Shown piece after piece: positions 15,553 to 22,772 of a stretch of 23,042 nt of DNA (within the stretch, counting starts at the first letter, position 1; every line of letters starts with the position of its first letter). The stretch is taken from IMG/VR virus record IMGVR_UViG_3300008448_000690, positions 1-23,042 of that record; one strand, written 5' to 3'. The position numbers were made by a program, and so were the translations under genes. The notes under the pieces were generated by a model that had not been told where the DNA came from, did not search any database, and saw only the letters and a list, made by a program, of their open reading frames with translations. Source of the stretch: a virus.

Positions 15553-17523
15553 ATGCCATCATTATTAGAATTATTAAATAGAGCACAAAAAGATAATATA
15601 GTTTCATATGGTGATACTGCATATATCCCTGCTGCAACTACGGACTCTTTAAATTCCGATGTTGGTAAATTTGAAGCTAGACCAAATTCATTAGAAAAAG
15701 TTTTAAAAAAATCATTAAAAAATCCATTAGATATACAAAATGTATTTGATAAAGCGGGTAGATTAATAATAGATACCAGAGGAGTAATTAATCCATTTAG
15801 AACAAAAATATTTACTGAAAAATTCCAATCAAATACAACTGGTGGAGAAATACTAAATCAATTTGTATCATTAGCAGGTTCCATACTAAAACAAAGAACT
15901 AGAATACCAGATACTATATTTAAGGCGAAAACTTTACCTCCTCCAATAAGTATGACAGCATTGCAACCGCAAAATGCATCTAGAGGAGAAGTAGATATAG
16001 AAGCCAATACACCATATTATGTAAAAACCGTCTTTAAACCTGGAGCAGAAATATTAGGTGGTGCTGCAAGGTCAGCAATACAAGGAGATTTGAGAGCTGC
16101 AAAACAAGCAGCATTGCAAGCAGGTCTTAATTTGGCAAGAAAACTAGGAAGAAAAAATAAATTAACATTGGATGATACCTATATTCAATCATCATACCAT
16201 CCAGCTGCAATGGATTTAAATTTAGATGGAAGAATTGGTGGTAAAAAGGGTATAGATAATGGCGAAGATGGTGCAAAAACATATACTGGATTTAAAGAAT
16301 ACTATTTAACTAAAATTGGAGGTACAAGGCCAGTAGCATTTAATGGCGTTCCAACTACAAATGGTACAATGAAAACATTAGTATCTAGGGATGCTGCCGA
16401 ATTTGAAATGCATACCAATAGAATGATAGATTATTTGATTGAATCAAGATTTCCCGTTGGTGTAATACCAGAGCAATCTTTAATTCCCTGGGTAAAAATG
16501 CACCCAATAGGATTCGAACCAATATATCTTCCAGGTACAATTTCAGGATTATCGGAAGATATTCAATCAACATGGGAAACATACAAATATATTGGCTCAC
16601 CATTTAGTTCTTACAAATACAATGGTGTAGAACGAAATATACAATTTAATATACATTTATATTGGCAAAGCGCAACACAAATATACAGAATAAAAAAACA
16701 AATTGAATATATAAAACAATTATGTTTTCCAGCACCGGATATTTCTATTGCAAAGTATAAAAATTCACCAACCGGTAGTTTAGGAGCATCTGACCAATTA
16801 TTTTATAGACCGCAGTTTTTAGAATTAACTATACATGGGTATAATAGAAAAATGTTTGGATTTATAGAATCTTTGAATATTAATATTCCTGATGATACAA
16901 CATGGCCATCGACTAATATTAACTCGGAATTTTCTAAATCATCAAAAAAACCACCAAAAATGGATCAAGGACTTTGGGATGCACTTTTGACTAACACTAT
17001 TTTTCCATCAAATGTTGAAATTTCAATAAACTTTAAAATAATAGAAAACCCTCATGCGGAATTATCAGGAACAGGTACCAAAGTTACTTACTCTTATAAT
17101 TTAGATGGAAACGGATACAATTCTACCAATAATAATAAATATCCAACAAGAGATAGTGTTATGTTTGTTAAAGAGGAAGACCCAACTAAAAGAGATGAAA
17201 CACCTGTGGCAGCCGCAACGACACAGCCAGCTGCCACTCCAAACAAAGTAACTCCTGCTAAAAAGAATACTTCATCAAAGAAAAGCACTTCAAAATCAAC
17301 AAAAACAGAAACAAAAACAACGACAGTTGCTCCTGTAGGTCAGACTACCAATGACCAGGCCAAAGATAAAAGCTATCCATTCCTTACTGGTAAAAAGCAA
17401 AACAATAACATATTTGGAGTTCCTTCATATGATGAAATGTTACAGAACATAGAGAAATCAAAAAAACAAGAGGAAGCGAAGAAAAAATTAGATGCATTGA
17501 ATAGTGGTATTTCAGGAAACTAA
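15553..17523 (+). CDS. Baseplate tube-cap-like structural protein (gp48/gp54-like domain)
   Basis: A 656-residue protein. Residues about 300-450 (PIGFEPIYLPGTISGLSEDI, then ERNIQFNIHLYW, IKKQIEYIKQLCFPA, FLELTIHGYNRKMFGFIESL) have the strand-helix-strand layout of phage tube-cap and LysM-partner baseplate proteins such as T4 gp48/gp54. The N-terminal 210 residues are basic and Ala-rich with no known domain. Residues 221-240 hold an EF-hand/dockerin-like loop (DLNLDGRIGG), though the usual Glu/Asp at loop position 12 is Lys. Residues about 545-600 are a low-complexity Pro/Ala/Lys/Thr/Ser linker, then a charged helix (EKSKKQEEAKKKLDAL). It is followed after 11 bases by a gp53-like gene, consistent with a baseplate operon. 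The fold assignment is by pattern only. Confidence 0.7.
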   Translation: MPSLLELLNRAQKDNIVSYGDTAYIPAATTDSLNSDVGKFEARPNSLEKVLKKSLKNPLDIQNVFDKAGRLIIDTRGVINPFRTKIFTEKFQSNTTGGEILNQFVSLAGSILKQRTRIPDTIFKAKTLPPPISMTALQPQNASRGEVDIEANTPYYVKTVFKPGAEILGGAARSAIQGDLRAAKQAALQAGLNLARKLGRKNKLTLDDTYIQSSYHPAAMDLNLDGRIGGKKGIDNGEDGAKTYTGFKEYYLTKIGGTRPVAFNGVPTTNGTMKTLVSRDAAEFEMHTNRMIDYLIESRFPVGVIPEQSLIPWVKMHPIGFEPIYLPGTISGLSEDIQSTWETYKYIGSPFSSYKYNGVERNIQFNIHLYWQSATQIYRIKKQIEYIKQLCFPAPDISIAKYKNSPTGSLGASDQLFYRPQFLELTIHGYNRKMFGFIESLNINIPDDTTWPSTNINSEFSKSSKKPPKMDQGLWDALLTNTIFPSNVEISINFKIIENPHAELSGTGTKVTYSYNLDGNGYNSTNNNKYPTRDSVMFVKEEDPTKRDETPVAAATTQPAATPNKVTPAKKNTSSKKSTSKSTKTETKTTTVAPVGQTTNDQAKDKSYPFLTGKKQNNNIFGVPSYDEMLQNIEKSKKQEEAKKKLDALNSGISGN

Positions 17524-17534
17524 ACACATTAAAA

Positions 17535-17837
17535 ATGACAAGCAGATACCAAAATAGAAAAATATTAGAAAATCCAAATACTAAAAAAAAGTATATGGAA
17601 TCTACTATATATCCAAAAGTAAAACCATCATCAAACGACACATATTTAATAACGGAATCAACCGATAGATTAGATTTATTGGCACAATCATATTATGGTG
17701 ATGTTTCTTATTGGTGGATTATTGCGGTTGCAAATAATTTACATGATGCGAGTTTAAATATGCAACCTGGTATTCAAATTAGAATACCTGGAGATATATC
17801 TAAAATTTTAAGTGATTTTGACAAAATAAATTTATAA
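17535..17837 (+). CDS. LysM-domain baseplate wedge protein (gp53-like / tail protein X-like)
   Basis: A 100-residue protein. Residues about 35-86 form a LysM-like domain: STDRLDLLAQSYYGD, then SYWWIIAVANNLHDAS and the closing QPGIQIRIP. The R-x-D-x-(I/L)A-x-x-(Y/F)YGD-x-x-x-WW-x-I-x-x-(A/N)N pattern is typical of phage gp53 and tail protein X rather than cell-wall LysM enzymes. T4 gp53 is about twice as long, so this is a minimal version with a short basic N-terminus. It should sit in the baseplate, possibly joining wedge to hub or holding the tube cap. The hub gene starts 4 bases after its stop (TAAGGTTATG), which suggests coupled translation and equal output. Confidence 0.85.
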   Translation: MTSRYQNRKILENPNTKKKYMESTIYPKVKPSSNDTYLITESTDRLDLLAQSYYGDVSYWWIIAVANNLHDASLNMQPGIQIRIPGDISKILSDFDKINL

Positions 17838-17841
17838 GGTT

Positions 17842-20223
17842 ATGGCAGGATTATTTGTATCCGATTTAAAAACTTGGGTTAAAGAAATTTTTTTAAATAG
17901 AGAAAAACTTGTAGAAAGTAGTATGTTTAAAACCCCATGGGTAATACTAACTTCTTCTGCATTAGTGGTACAGCAATCGGATAATAAAAAATTAACATTG
18001 CAGGAAAGAGCAAATATATTTGATGATATAATAAAAAAACCAACCCCAACAAATGGATATCAGGGATGTATCATCTCTAATGAATTACAAACTCCAAAAA
18101 ATTCTTATTCAACTAGCGGCCCTTCATCTATTGGAACCGACTTTACTGGAAAAAGAATAGTAGTAAGTGGTGAAAATAGTAGAGGAATTCCAAATCCAAT
18201 TATAGAAAGTGTAGAAATTGATACTGACGGTGTGGGTAATACTTTAAAAATAGCAAATGTAAATGTTAGATTATTTTCATTAAAACAATTGGAAATGTTT
18301 GAATTGTTTTTTTTAAAACCTGGAATGAATGTTTTATTAGAATTTGGAAATAATCAATCTGTTTTTGCAAATATAAGAAAAGAATACATTGATATGCGAT
18401 ATGGTAAAAATCCATCGTATCAACAAAGTGTAGGAGCACAATCGGATATATCACTTGCAGATATTATAGTAGATAAATCCAATTATGATACGTTTTGTTC
18501 AAATTTTGCAGAATTATCAGTAGGAGAAATTGAATCTATTAGAAAATATTATCAAAAAGTTGAAAAATCTAGAGGAACATATGAACAAGTAGCAGGTAGA
18601 GTATTAGATTATAATTATTCTATCGAAGAAAACGGAACATATATTGTTAATTTTAAAATAACCGCAGGAAATGAAGTTTCTAGAGCCATTCCAAAATCTA
18701 CAACATCTTCAAATAGTAAAACAAAAGGTCCTGTTGCAAATCCTTTGCTTTTTAATACTTGGATAAACCAAATAGAATCTGATTTTAGTTTACCTGATTT
18801 ATCCACAATCGTTACAGAAAAAGAAGATAAAAAACATTTTTTTAATTGGGGAATTACCAATGATAATAAAGCATACGAATCATTATCAAAAAAACCATAT
18901 ATTACATTAGGTTTTATTATTGACAAAATTTTGAATAATATAGCAGAATCAAAACCATCAATTGTTGATGCAAATCAATTAAAAATGGCAAAACAAAAAT
19001 TTTATACAGATGATAAAGGAGGTGGTGGAGTAGAAATGATATTAGCAAACTCGGCTAACAATTTAATTTCTGCAAATGAAAATATTATATTTCCAGGAGA
19101 ATTACCTAAAATAATAAAAAATAAAACAACTAATACGATTGTATTATCAACGGATAGTAAGGGTAATATTGAAAAATCAGATTGTACTATAAATGGGTTG
19201 GATTATACGTTAAAAGAAGCTGCATTATATATTGAAAATGAAAAACATAATGAAACTAATACAAAAAATCCTACTAAAAAATTTATAAAAATTTATGATA
19301 AAAATGACAATGTTATTTTAGGAAATGCTTTAAATATATTTGTTTCATATGATAGAGTAAAAGAGTTATGGCAAAGGTCATATACAAATATAGATTTTTT
19401 AGAATCAATATTAAAAATGATAAATGATAATTCGTTTGGTATGTTAAAACTTATAATAGGTACAACCGAAGGTGGAAAATCAGCATCATTTATAGTAGAT
19501 GGTAAAATTAAACAGGGTTCAAAAATATTATCGCAAGCTGTATCAACTGATACCAATGGACCATATAGATTTAAACCAACGACAGTTCAATCCATAGTTA
19601 AAGAGTTTACATATGAATTTAATATGAGTGAAGCCGTTGCAGGTAGAACTTTATTTAATTCGTATGCACATATTGCACAAGTTAAATCTGCACAATCAGG
19701 TTCAGTAGATGATTCTTTATTAGGTATTCCTAAAAATGCATATGAAAGTGTTGATTTTTATACAACACAAAACGCGGATGGATTTTATAGTTTAAATTAT
19801 GTTGATGTAAAAGCTGTCGAAAAAAGTATTAGAAAAGCTGCACAAGATGCCCAAAAAGGATTACAAAAGGGAACAAATACCCAGGCACCACAAGATGTTT
19901 CATTAACCATATCCGCAAATTCAAAAAAATTCAAATTAGCTGGTACTGAAAAAGTTTTAATTTTTACTGATGAAAAATTTATTGGTAATATAGTTAGTAA
20001 ATCTTTTTATGAAAAAAACAAAAGTTTATTAACACCAATTGAAATTAGTTTAACAATTGATGGAATAAGTGGTGTAAGTTGTGGTGAATTCTTTTTATGT
20101 GATGGTGTTCCGGAAATACATAATATAATTGGGGCATTTCAAATAGAAAATGTAAAACACTCTATAAATCCAGATGGTTGGTATACTATATTAGATGCAA
20201 GATGGAGAGTATTAGATATATAA
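17842..20223 (+). CDS. Large baseplate hub protein (gp27/gpD-like)
   Basis: A 793-residue protein. Residues about 118-172 (IIESVEIDTDGVGNTLKIAN, then FELFFLKPGMNVLLEFGNN) match the hub-domain pattern in which a strand pair is followed by P-G-x-x-(V/I)-x-(L/F)-E-(F/Y/W)-G. The last 100 residues (PIEISLTIDGISGVSCGEFF, then GVPEIHN, GAFQIENVKHSINPDGWYT, DARWRVLDI) are typical of the C-terminal barrel of hub proteins, with the conserved GISG, F-x-(I/V)-x-x-(V/T)-x-H and W-x-T-x-x-(D/E)-A. The middle 200-650 is variable and Lys/Asn-rich. No lysozyme or spike domain is present, so the puncturing spike must be encoded outside the window. It sits 4 bases after the LysM gene and 10 bases before the next. 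It should trimerise at the centre of the baseplate under the tube. Confidence 0.8.
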   Translation: MAGLFVSDLKTWVKEIFLNREKLVESSMFKTPWVILTSSALVVQQSDNKKLTLQERANIFDDIIKKPTPTNGYQGCIISNELQTPKNSYSTSGPSSIGTDFTGKRIVVSGENSRGIPNPIIESVEIDTDGVGNTLKIANVNVRLFSLKQLEMFELFFLKPGMNVLLEFGNNQSVFANIRKEYIDMRYGKNPSYQQSVGAQSDISLADIIVDKSNYDTFCSNFAELSVGEIESIRKYYQKVEKSRGTYEQVAGRVLDYNYSIEENGTYIVNFKITAGNEVSRAIPKSTTSSNSKTKGPVANPLLFNTWINQIESDFSLPDLSTIVTEKEDKKHFFNWGITNDNKAYESLSKKPYITLGFIIDKILNNIAESKPSIVDANQLKMAKQKFYTDDKGGGGVEMILANSANNLISANENIIFPGELPKIIKNKTTNTIVLSTDSKGNIEKSDCTINGLDYTLKEAALYIENEKHNETNTKNPTKKFIKIYDKNDNVILGNALNIFVSYDRVKELWQRSYTNIDFLESILKMINDNSFGMLKLIIGTTEGGKSASFIVDGKIKQGSKILSQAVSTDTNGPYRFKPTTVQSIVKEFTYEFNMSEAVAGRTLFNSYAHIAQVKSAQSGSVDDSLLGIPKNAYESVDFYTTQNADGFYSLNYVDVKAVEKSIRKAAQDAQKGLQKGTNTQAPQDVSLTISANSKKFKLAGTEKVLIFTDEKFIGNIVSKSFYEKNKSLLTPIEISLTIDGISGVSCGEFFLCDGVPEIHNIIGAFQIENVKHSINPDGWYTILDARWRVLDI

Positions 20224-20233
20224 ATTAATTTTT

Positions 20234-20614
20234 ATGGCATATAGTGATTTAATAAAAGAAAAGATTATACACACAATTGTAATACCAAATACAATAGTAC
20301 CAACTCCAACCGAAGTTGATTATAGTAATGGTATTATTAAAAGATATTTTGTTCAAAAAGCAAACGATGATAACGGACATATATTTGAAGTAAAAAAAGA
20401 TGTATACGAAATATATTTAGAAAATCCATATTGGAAAGGAGTTGAATTATTATGGAGAATCGAAGGGCCAAAAGAACTTGTTTACAAAAACGATGGTGGT
20501 ATAGATGATATAGGTGTATACAATTCAAATACCGCTTCAATTAATTTGGCATCTGCTAAATTAAAAAATATAGGATTGTATTTACCAAATATTTTACAAT
20601 TTCATAAAAGTTGA
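20234..20614 (+). CDS. Small protein of unknown function, probably baseplate-associated
   Basis: A 126-residue protein starting 10 bases after the hub gene and without a promoter-like motif of its own, so it is likely the last gene of the baseplate operon. Sequence landmarks are an N-terminal HTIVIPNTIVPTPTEVDY segment, a charged central part (KKDVYEIYLENPYWKGVELL) and a C-terminus ending NIGLYLPNILQFHKS. It has no signal peptide, membrane segment or catalytic motif that I recognise. The alternation of hydrophobic residues suggests beta structure. After it comes a 54-base gap with a promoter-like block of a different type, marking the end of the structural run. Function is inferred only from position. 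Confidence 0.75.
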   Translation: MAYSDLIKEKIIHTIVIPNTIVPTPTEVDYSNGIIKRYFVQKANDDNGHIFEVKKDVYEIYLENPYWKGVELLWRIEGPKELVYKNDGGIDDIGVYNSNTASINLASAKLKNIGLYLPNILQFHKS

Positions 20615-20631
20615 TAAAAATCATATTTGAA

Positions 20632-20661
20632 TTTTGTAAATTGAAAAATAAATAGTATATT
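20632..20661 (+). promoter_or_regulatory. Bacteroidota-like promoter upstream of the dioxygenase gene
   Basis: TTTTG (20632-20636), 19 bases, then TATATT (20656-20661), ending 7 bases before the ATG at 20669. The same arrangement with the same spacing lies upstream of the polymerase gene. The pattern resembles the Bacteroidota housekeeping promoter (TTTG, about 19 bases, TAnnTTTG), with an imperfect -7 box. The leader would be very short. Confidence 0.45.
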
Positions 20662-20668
20662 TAATTAT

Positions 20669-21430
20669 ATGAAATACATCACACAATCAGAAATAGAACA
20701 ATTGTTGCATGACTGGAAATACAAAGGATATGCAATTGTTGATGTTTTAACAGAATCGGAGGTAGATGAAATTATAGTAGAATTGGACAAATTGCGAATT
20801 AATAGAAATCAATCTGATAAAAAGTGGGGAGAATATGAACCATATATGCATCCACACAAAGAATCCGAATTAATTGAAAAAGTATTAGCACATCCAAAGG
20901 CAATTGAGTGTATGGAATTACTTTTAGATTCGGAAATACAAGGAGTTCAAACTTGGGCGTATTTTAAACCACCTGGAGAATTGGGTAGAGATGCACATCA
21001 AGACGGATTTTATTCTCAATCGGGTTGGAATAAAATAGCAAACATTGCGATATCATTAGATGATTCGGATGAAAGTAATGGTGGATTATGGGCATTTGAA
21101 GCTTCACATTATTTACCTTTGTTAGATATTGAAGTTGATGAGGATAGAGTTAAATCAAATCCAGGTAATTGGAGAAATGAAAGAGGTAAAGCAAGTAAAA
21201 TGCCAGAAGGACACAACTTTCCAAAAATATATGCAACTCTTAAAAAAGGACAAGCATTTTTAATACATTCACATTTAGTACATGGTTCCGATACAAATAA
21301 TGGAAATTCATTTAGACGTTCTATATTAAGTGGATATATGTTGAAAGGTGGGTATTTAAGACAGGGTGAACATATGAAAAGAGAACCAATAGATGTTTAT
21401 GAAATTAGAGATAAACATTGGAAAGATTAA
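20669..21430 (+). CDS. PhyH-family 2-oxoglutarate/Fe(II)-dependent dioxygenase
   Basis: A 253-residue protein of the phytanoyl-CoA dioxygenase superfamily. The metal-binding HxD is H110-Q-D112 (GRDAHQDGFY) and the distal His is H205 (HSHLVHGSDTN), followed by R216/R217 (NSFRRSI) suited to bind the 2-oxoglutarate carboxylate. Between them are the family's strand NIAISLDDSDESNGGLWAFE and the P-G-like turn before the distal His (KKGQAFLIH). Length and motif spacing are normal, so it should be an active oxygenase hydroxylating an unknown small molecule, nucleotide, sugar or protein side chain. No signal peptide is seen. Environmental phages often carry such enzymes; substrate cannot be told from sequence. 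It has its own promoter-like block and does not overlap neighbours, so it is likely controlled separately from the virion genes. Confidence 0.88.
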   Translation: MKYITQSEIEQLLHDWKYKGYAIVDVLTESEVDEIIVELDKLRINRNQSDKKWGEYEPYMHPHKESELIEKVLAHPKAIECMELLLDSEIQGVQTWAYFKPPGELGRDAHQDGFYSQSGWNKIANIAISLDDSDESNGGLWAFEASHYLPLLDIEVDEDRVKSNPGNWRNERGKASKMPEGHNFPKIYATLKKGQAFLIHSHLVHGSDTNNGNSFRRSILSGYMLKGGYLRQGEHMKREPIDVYEIRDKHWKD

Positions 21431-21460
21431 TTTTGTAATTTCAGGTATTTTTAGTATATT
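21431..21460 (+). promoter_or_regulatory. Bacteroidota-like promoter upstream of the polymerase gene
   Basis: TTTTG (21431-21435), 19 bases, then TATATT (21455-21460), ending 7 bases before the ATG at 21468. Aligned on the ATG, this 38-base leader and that of the dioxygenase gene share ATTTTGTAA and TAGTATATT at identical positions while the bases between differ. Confidence 0.5.
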
Positions 21461-21467
21461 GTAGGGT

Positions 21468-22739
21468 ATGAATCTAATTGAAGATAAACGTACCCTACTT
21501 TCGTTTTTAGGGGGTAATGTAAATATTGACCTTATTGTTCCTGTATGGAGTTCTCATAGAGCACATCCATTGGGGAATCGTTTGTCGTTCATTTATTATA
21601 GACAAATGAATGGCGAAGATGGAATAATAAATTTCAATCATATAGATGCAAAGAAATTAGACAAATTTGACATATCCAAAATAATTCATGTTAATACATT
21701 GGTTTTAGACAATAGGTATTTAAACACCATAGGATTGGATTATGAGTGGGTTTACTTTGAAGAGAATGGGAAACCATTTATCTTTAATGAGTTCGTTATT
21801 GGGGTTTATAGGGGGTATAAAAACGACTTTAAAGAGTTGAATGATTGTGTACCTTTAATGAAATGGTATGAAGTTCTAAAAACAATCCCAAATATCAGTA
21901 CACGAAGAGAGTGGGATAGAAAATATACATCAGCAATACAAACATTAGGAAGGTTGGAAGGGGCTGGGGTAAAGGTCGTTAGAGAAAAATTTATTGATAG
22001 TTTTAACTTTAACGAGCAATACTTGCGTAAAAATGATATCGTCTACACACAATACAACCCATATACAACAACCGGTAGACCATCCAATCGTCACCTTAAC
22101 GTTAATTACTCTGCTCTTAATAAATCGGATGGAACGAGAGAGTGCTTTGTTAGTAGGAATCCAAATGGTACTTTATTACAATTTGACTATGAGTCTTATC
22201 ACATTCGTTTGATTGCGAAAATGGTTGGATATGAATTTCCAAAGGGGATATCGGCCCACCAACACCTTGCAAACCTTTATGGGTGCGATTACGAAACGGC
22301 AAAGAAGATAACCTTTACATACCTTTATGGTGGATTAGATGATAATGCAAGAGGGATACCATTCTTTCAAAAGGTGGATGAATATATTAAGGGATTATAC
22401 CAAACGTTCGTCATTTCTGGAAAACTTACGACACTCTTATATAAAAGAGAAATACCATTTGATAGAATAGAAGGTGCAAACGAACAAAAGGTATTCAACT
22501 ATTTACTACAATCATTGGAGACTGAAATCAATTATATGAAGATTGGTGAGGTGTTGGAGTATTTGAGTGGTAAAATGTCGAAAATGGTATTTTATACATA
22601 TGATGCCTTTGTTATAGATACACATCCTATTGAAAGAGAAAATCTTTTAAACGACATTAGAGAAATAATGGAGAAGGGTGGTTTTCCGGTCAAAATAGAA
22701 GAAGGAGATAATTACAACAATTTAGTGGGAATAGATTAA
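21468..22739 (+). CDS. Short family A (Pol I-like) DNA polymerase
   Basis: A 423-residue protein with the three polymerase motifs of family A. An upstream TTGRPSNRHLNVNY (201-214) matches the T-x-TGR-x-S...N-x-N motif. Motif A is LLQFDYESYHIRLIAKMVG with Asp240. Motif B is ETAKKITFTYLYGG (276-289), keeping the Lys (K279), the aromatic (F283) and Tyr-Gly (287-288), but the position equal to E. coli Arg754 is Tyr275. Motif C is FYTYDAFVID with Asp379, while the usual next Glu is Ala380. Both catalytic Asp are therefore present. The first 140 residues show no convincing DxE exonuclease motif, so proofreading is probably absent; the protein is far shorter than Pol I (928). G-rich codons such as GGG and GGT are used more than in the virion genes, suggesting a different origin or expression class. 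Replication, repair or gap filling are all possible. Confidence 0.82.
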   Translation: MNLIEDKRTLLSFLGGNVNIDLIVPVWSSHRAHPLGNRLSFIYYRQMNGEDGIINFNHIDAKKLDKFDISKIIHVNTLVLDNRYLNTIGLDYEWVYFEENGKPFIFNEFVIGVYRGYKNDFKELNDCVPLMKWYEVLKTIPNISTRREWDRKYTSAIQTLGRLEGAGVKVVREKFIDSFNFNEQYLRKNDIVYTQYNPYTTTGRPSNRHLNVNYSALNKSDGTRECFVSRNPNGTLLQFDYESYHIRLIAKMVGYEFPKGISAHQHLANLYGCDYETAKKITFTYLYGGLDDNARGIPFFQKVDEYIKGLYQTFVISGKLTTLLYKREIPFDRIEGANEQKVFNYLLQSLETEINYMKIGEVLEYLSGKMSKMVFYTYDAFVIDTHPIERENLLNDIREIMEKGGFPVKIEEGDNYNNLVGID

Positions 22740-22745
22740 AAATAT

Positions 22746-22755
22746 ATATTTATAT
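22746..22755 (+). promoter_or_regulatory. Candidate late promoter motif ATATTTATAT
   Basis: The motif lies 27 bases upstream of the ATG at 22773, in the 33-base gap after the polymerase gene. It suggests that the late expression class resumes with the final gene. Confidence 0.4.
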
Positions 22756-22772
22756 CATATAATTATGTTAGT

